A DNA stretch of 6,730 bases from an uncultured Bacteroidales bacterium (lineage in GTDB: Bacteria > Bacteroidota > Bacteroidia > Bacteroidales > Muribaculaceae), in assembly GCA_900542185.1 (NCBI GenBank), contig UQMZ01000081.1, positions 1 to 6,730 of the forward strand, in the 5' to 3' direction. Each line of letters opens with the position of its first letter. The first letter of the stretch is position 1. Made by a program: the position numbers and the translations under genes. Of the stretch, positions 6,023 through 6,730 are shown piece by piece. The notes beneath the pieces were generated by a model that ran no database searches, had not been told where the DNA came from, and saw only the letters and a list, made by a program, of their open reading frames with translations.

Positions 6023-6423
6023 TCAAGCCACGAAGTCAGGATCAGCACCGCCGACATCTCGTCGGCCAGTTCCTTGCGCTGCCGGTCCGACTTCTTGAAG
6101 CCGGCCGTTATCATGTCGCGGTGTGCCTGTACGGAGGTGAAACGCTCGTCCACCATCTCGACGGGCACGTCGGGAAGTATCTTTGACAGGCGATTGATGA
6201 AGGGACGGATATATTGCATGGATTCCGAATCCTCGCCGCGCAGCGTGCGCGGATGACCGATTATGATACGCTCCACCGGCTCGTGACTGCAGTAATCGAG
6301 AATAAACTTTTCAAGATCGCATGTACGTTGCGTCGGCAGTCCGTTGGCCGCAATCTTAAGGATGTCGGTCACCGCCACGCCGCAACGCTTTCGCCCGTAA
6401 TCTATCGCCAGTACTCGTCCCAT
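6007..6423 (-). CDS. ruvX: RuvX/YqgF family RNase H-fold nuclease
   Basis: A 138-residue cytoplasmic protein of the YqgF family, long called a putative Holliday junction resolvase; E. coli YqgF has been linked to 16S/pre-rRNA 5' end maturation. The RNase H-like fold is marked by AIDYG at 6-10 (Asp8), IIIGHP at 53-58 in place of the common GLP form, the VDERFTS motif at 91-97 (Glu93), and DEMSA at 121-125 (Asp121). Asp8, Glu93 and Asp121 are the expected metal-binding acidic residues. Length is normal. The start MGRVLAIDYG matches the family's usual N-terminus. It is the first gene of a - strand pair with tilS. I find no clear Bacteroidota promoter directly upstream; a weak -7-like AAAATTTG (minus strand, 6711-6704) lies near the window end, but its -33 region is outside the window. 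Confidence 0.93.
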   Translation of the reverse strand: MGRVLAIDYGRKRCGVAVTDILKIAANGLPTQRTCDLEKFILDYCSHEPVERIIIGHPRTLRGEDSESMQYIRPFINRLSKILPDVPVEMVDERFTSVQAHRDMITAGFKKSDRQRKELADEMSAVLILTSWLENPRL

Positions 6424-6473
6424 ACCTTATTAACGCGCCATTCCCCGATTTATTAGCCAATCACCCGACAGTA

Positions 6474-6495
6474 GCTGATAGTGGCTGATAGTGGC
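6474..6495 (+). repeat. 10-bp tandem repeat, 2.2 copies
   Basis: GCTGATAGTG occurs at 6474-6483 and 6484-6493, followed by a further GC. The copies are identical. The repeat lies 51-72 bp upstream of the ruvX start, within its likely 5' region. Confidence 0.85.
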
Positions 6496-6519
6496 GCAGG
6501 CTCTCCGAGCCGCGCATCC

Positions 6520-6539
6520 AATAGGACCACAGTCCTATT
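6520..6539 (+). repeat. Perfect 8-bp hairpin with CACA loop
   Basis: AATAGGAC (6520-6527) and GTCCTATT (6532-6539) are exact reverse complements around the loop CACA, followed on the + strand by ATTTTT. It looks like a small terminator, but no + strand gene precedes it in the window. Its right arm overlaps the start of the first 37-bp repeat copy; the second copy lacks this complete partner arm. Confidence 0.6.
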
Positions 6540-6643
6540 ATTTTTGACGGGAGAACAGGAGAACAGGAGATGACCGGTACTGACTGCACGTCAATCCGGA
6601 CATGAATCCTATTATTTTTGACGGGAGAACGGGAGAACAGGAG
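6533..6643 (+). repeat. 37-bp near-identical direct repeat pair with 37-nt spacer
   Basis: Copies at 6533-6569 and 6607-6643 match at 36 of 37 positions; the difference is A at 6557 against G at 6631. The gap is 37 nt, giving a 74-bp period. Each copy begins TCCTATTATTTTTGACGGG and then contains GGAGAACA-like 8-bp units in tandem. Each also contains TATTTTTG (6539-6546 and 6613-6620), which fits the -7 promoter consensus but has no TTTG at the right distance upstream. It is probably a dispersed intergenic repeat; function is unknown. Confidence 0.85.
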
Positions 6644-6730
6644 CGTCCGGAATCCGGCCATGCATCAACTACATCCCTGCCTCGGAGATACTGCGTTAAA
6701 AACCAAATTTTCAGTGAAATTTTTTCATAA

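Larger units (their letters stand above)
6424..6730. other. Gene-free, repeat-containing end region
   Basis: No supportable gene lies in these 307 bases. The only longer open frame (66 codons, - strand, 6661-6461) runs through the repeats in shifting frames and resembles no family I know. The region holds a 10-bp tandem repeat (6474-6495), a small perfect hairpin (6520-6539) and a 37-bp direct repeat pair (6533-6643). AATCCGGACATG (6593-6604) recurs as AATCCGGCCATG (6651-6662). The last 35 bases turn A/T-rich, suggesting a promoter region for something beyond the window. It should include the upstream control region of ruvX. Confidence 0.6.

Noticed and set aside
6520..6545. Intrinsic terminator on the + strand (hairpin plus T5).
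   Set aside because: No + strand gene lies upstream within the window and the stem is short and half A/T, so I list it only as a hairpin within the repeat region.
6533..6643. Possible mini CRISPR array (37-bp repeats, 37-nt spacer).
   Set aside because: There are only two copies, the unit is internally repetitive with 8-bp tandems, no third copy lies 74 bp to either side, and there are no cas genes or leader in the window.
6461..6661. Small open frame of 66 codons on the - strand upstream of ruvX.
   Set aside because: It is built largely from the 37-bp repeats read in different frames (the 74-bp period is not a multiple of three), with no domain or promoter support.

Overview
The window reads as a short contig from a member of the Bacteroidales (phylum Bacteroidota), possibly Muribaculaceae or a relative. 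This rests on four things: the close fit of the deformylase, RuvX/YqgF and YidE-type transporter proteins to the Bacteroidales versions of those families; two promoters with the phylum's TTTG-N19/20-TAnnTTTG architecture; no Shine-Dalgarno sequences, with A/T-rich stretches before start codons instead; and GC-rich coding sequence separated by AT-rich spacers. The family-level guess is inference. The first 42 bases are not genomic: they carry an untrimmed Illumina Nextera (Tn5) adapter.

Layout. On the + strand, a promoter (46-77) drives def (peptide deformylase, 161-715), followed 8 bp later by ettA (ABC-F translation throttle, 724-2409). A 153-bp AT-rich spacer with an exact 36-bp direct repeat and a matching inverted arm leads to a YidE/AspT-family membrane transporter with two RCK_C domains (2563-4254), which ends at a strong intrinsic terminator (4276-4317). 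A second Bacteroidota promoter (4321-4351) drives a rubredoxin-first ('reverse') rubrerythrin (4398-4955). The - strand carries ruvX/yqgF (6423-6007) then tilS (5980-5039), facing the rubrerythrin gene across a hairpin that could serve as a terminator for either side. The last 307 bases hold no gene I can support but contain several short repeats, including a 37-bp near-identical pair.

Functional picture. Most genes are housekeeping and linked to translation or RNA: removal of N-formyl groups (Def), ATP-sensitive gating of early elongation (EttA), lysidine modification of tRNA-Ile2 (TilS), and the RNase H-fold RuvX/YqgF protein. The rubrerythrin is an oxidative-stress peroxide reductase typical of anaerobes, and the transporter is a predicted carboxylate/amino-acid-type exchanger of unknown substrate. 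I see no phage, defence, CRISPR or biosynthetic system. The points worth a second look are the repeat-rich spacers, a TilS lacking the usual C-terminal domain, a 21-bp tandem duplication forming the ruvX-tilS junction, and the adapter at the contig end.
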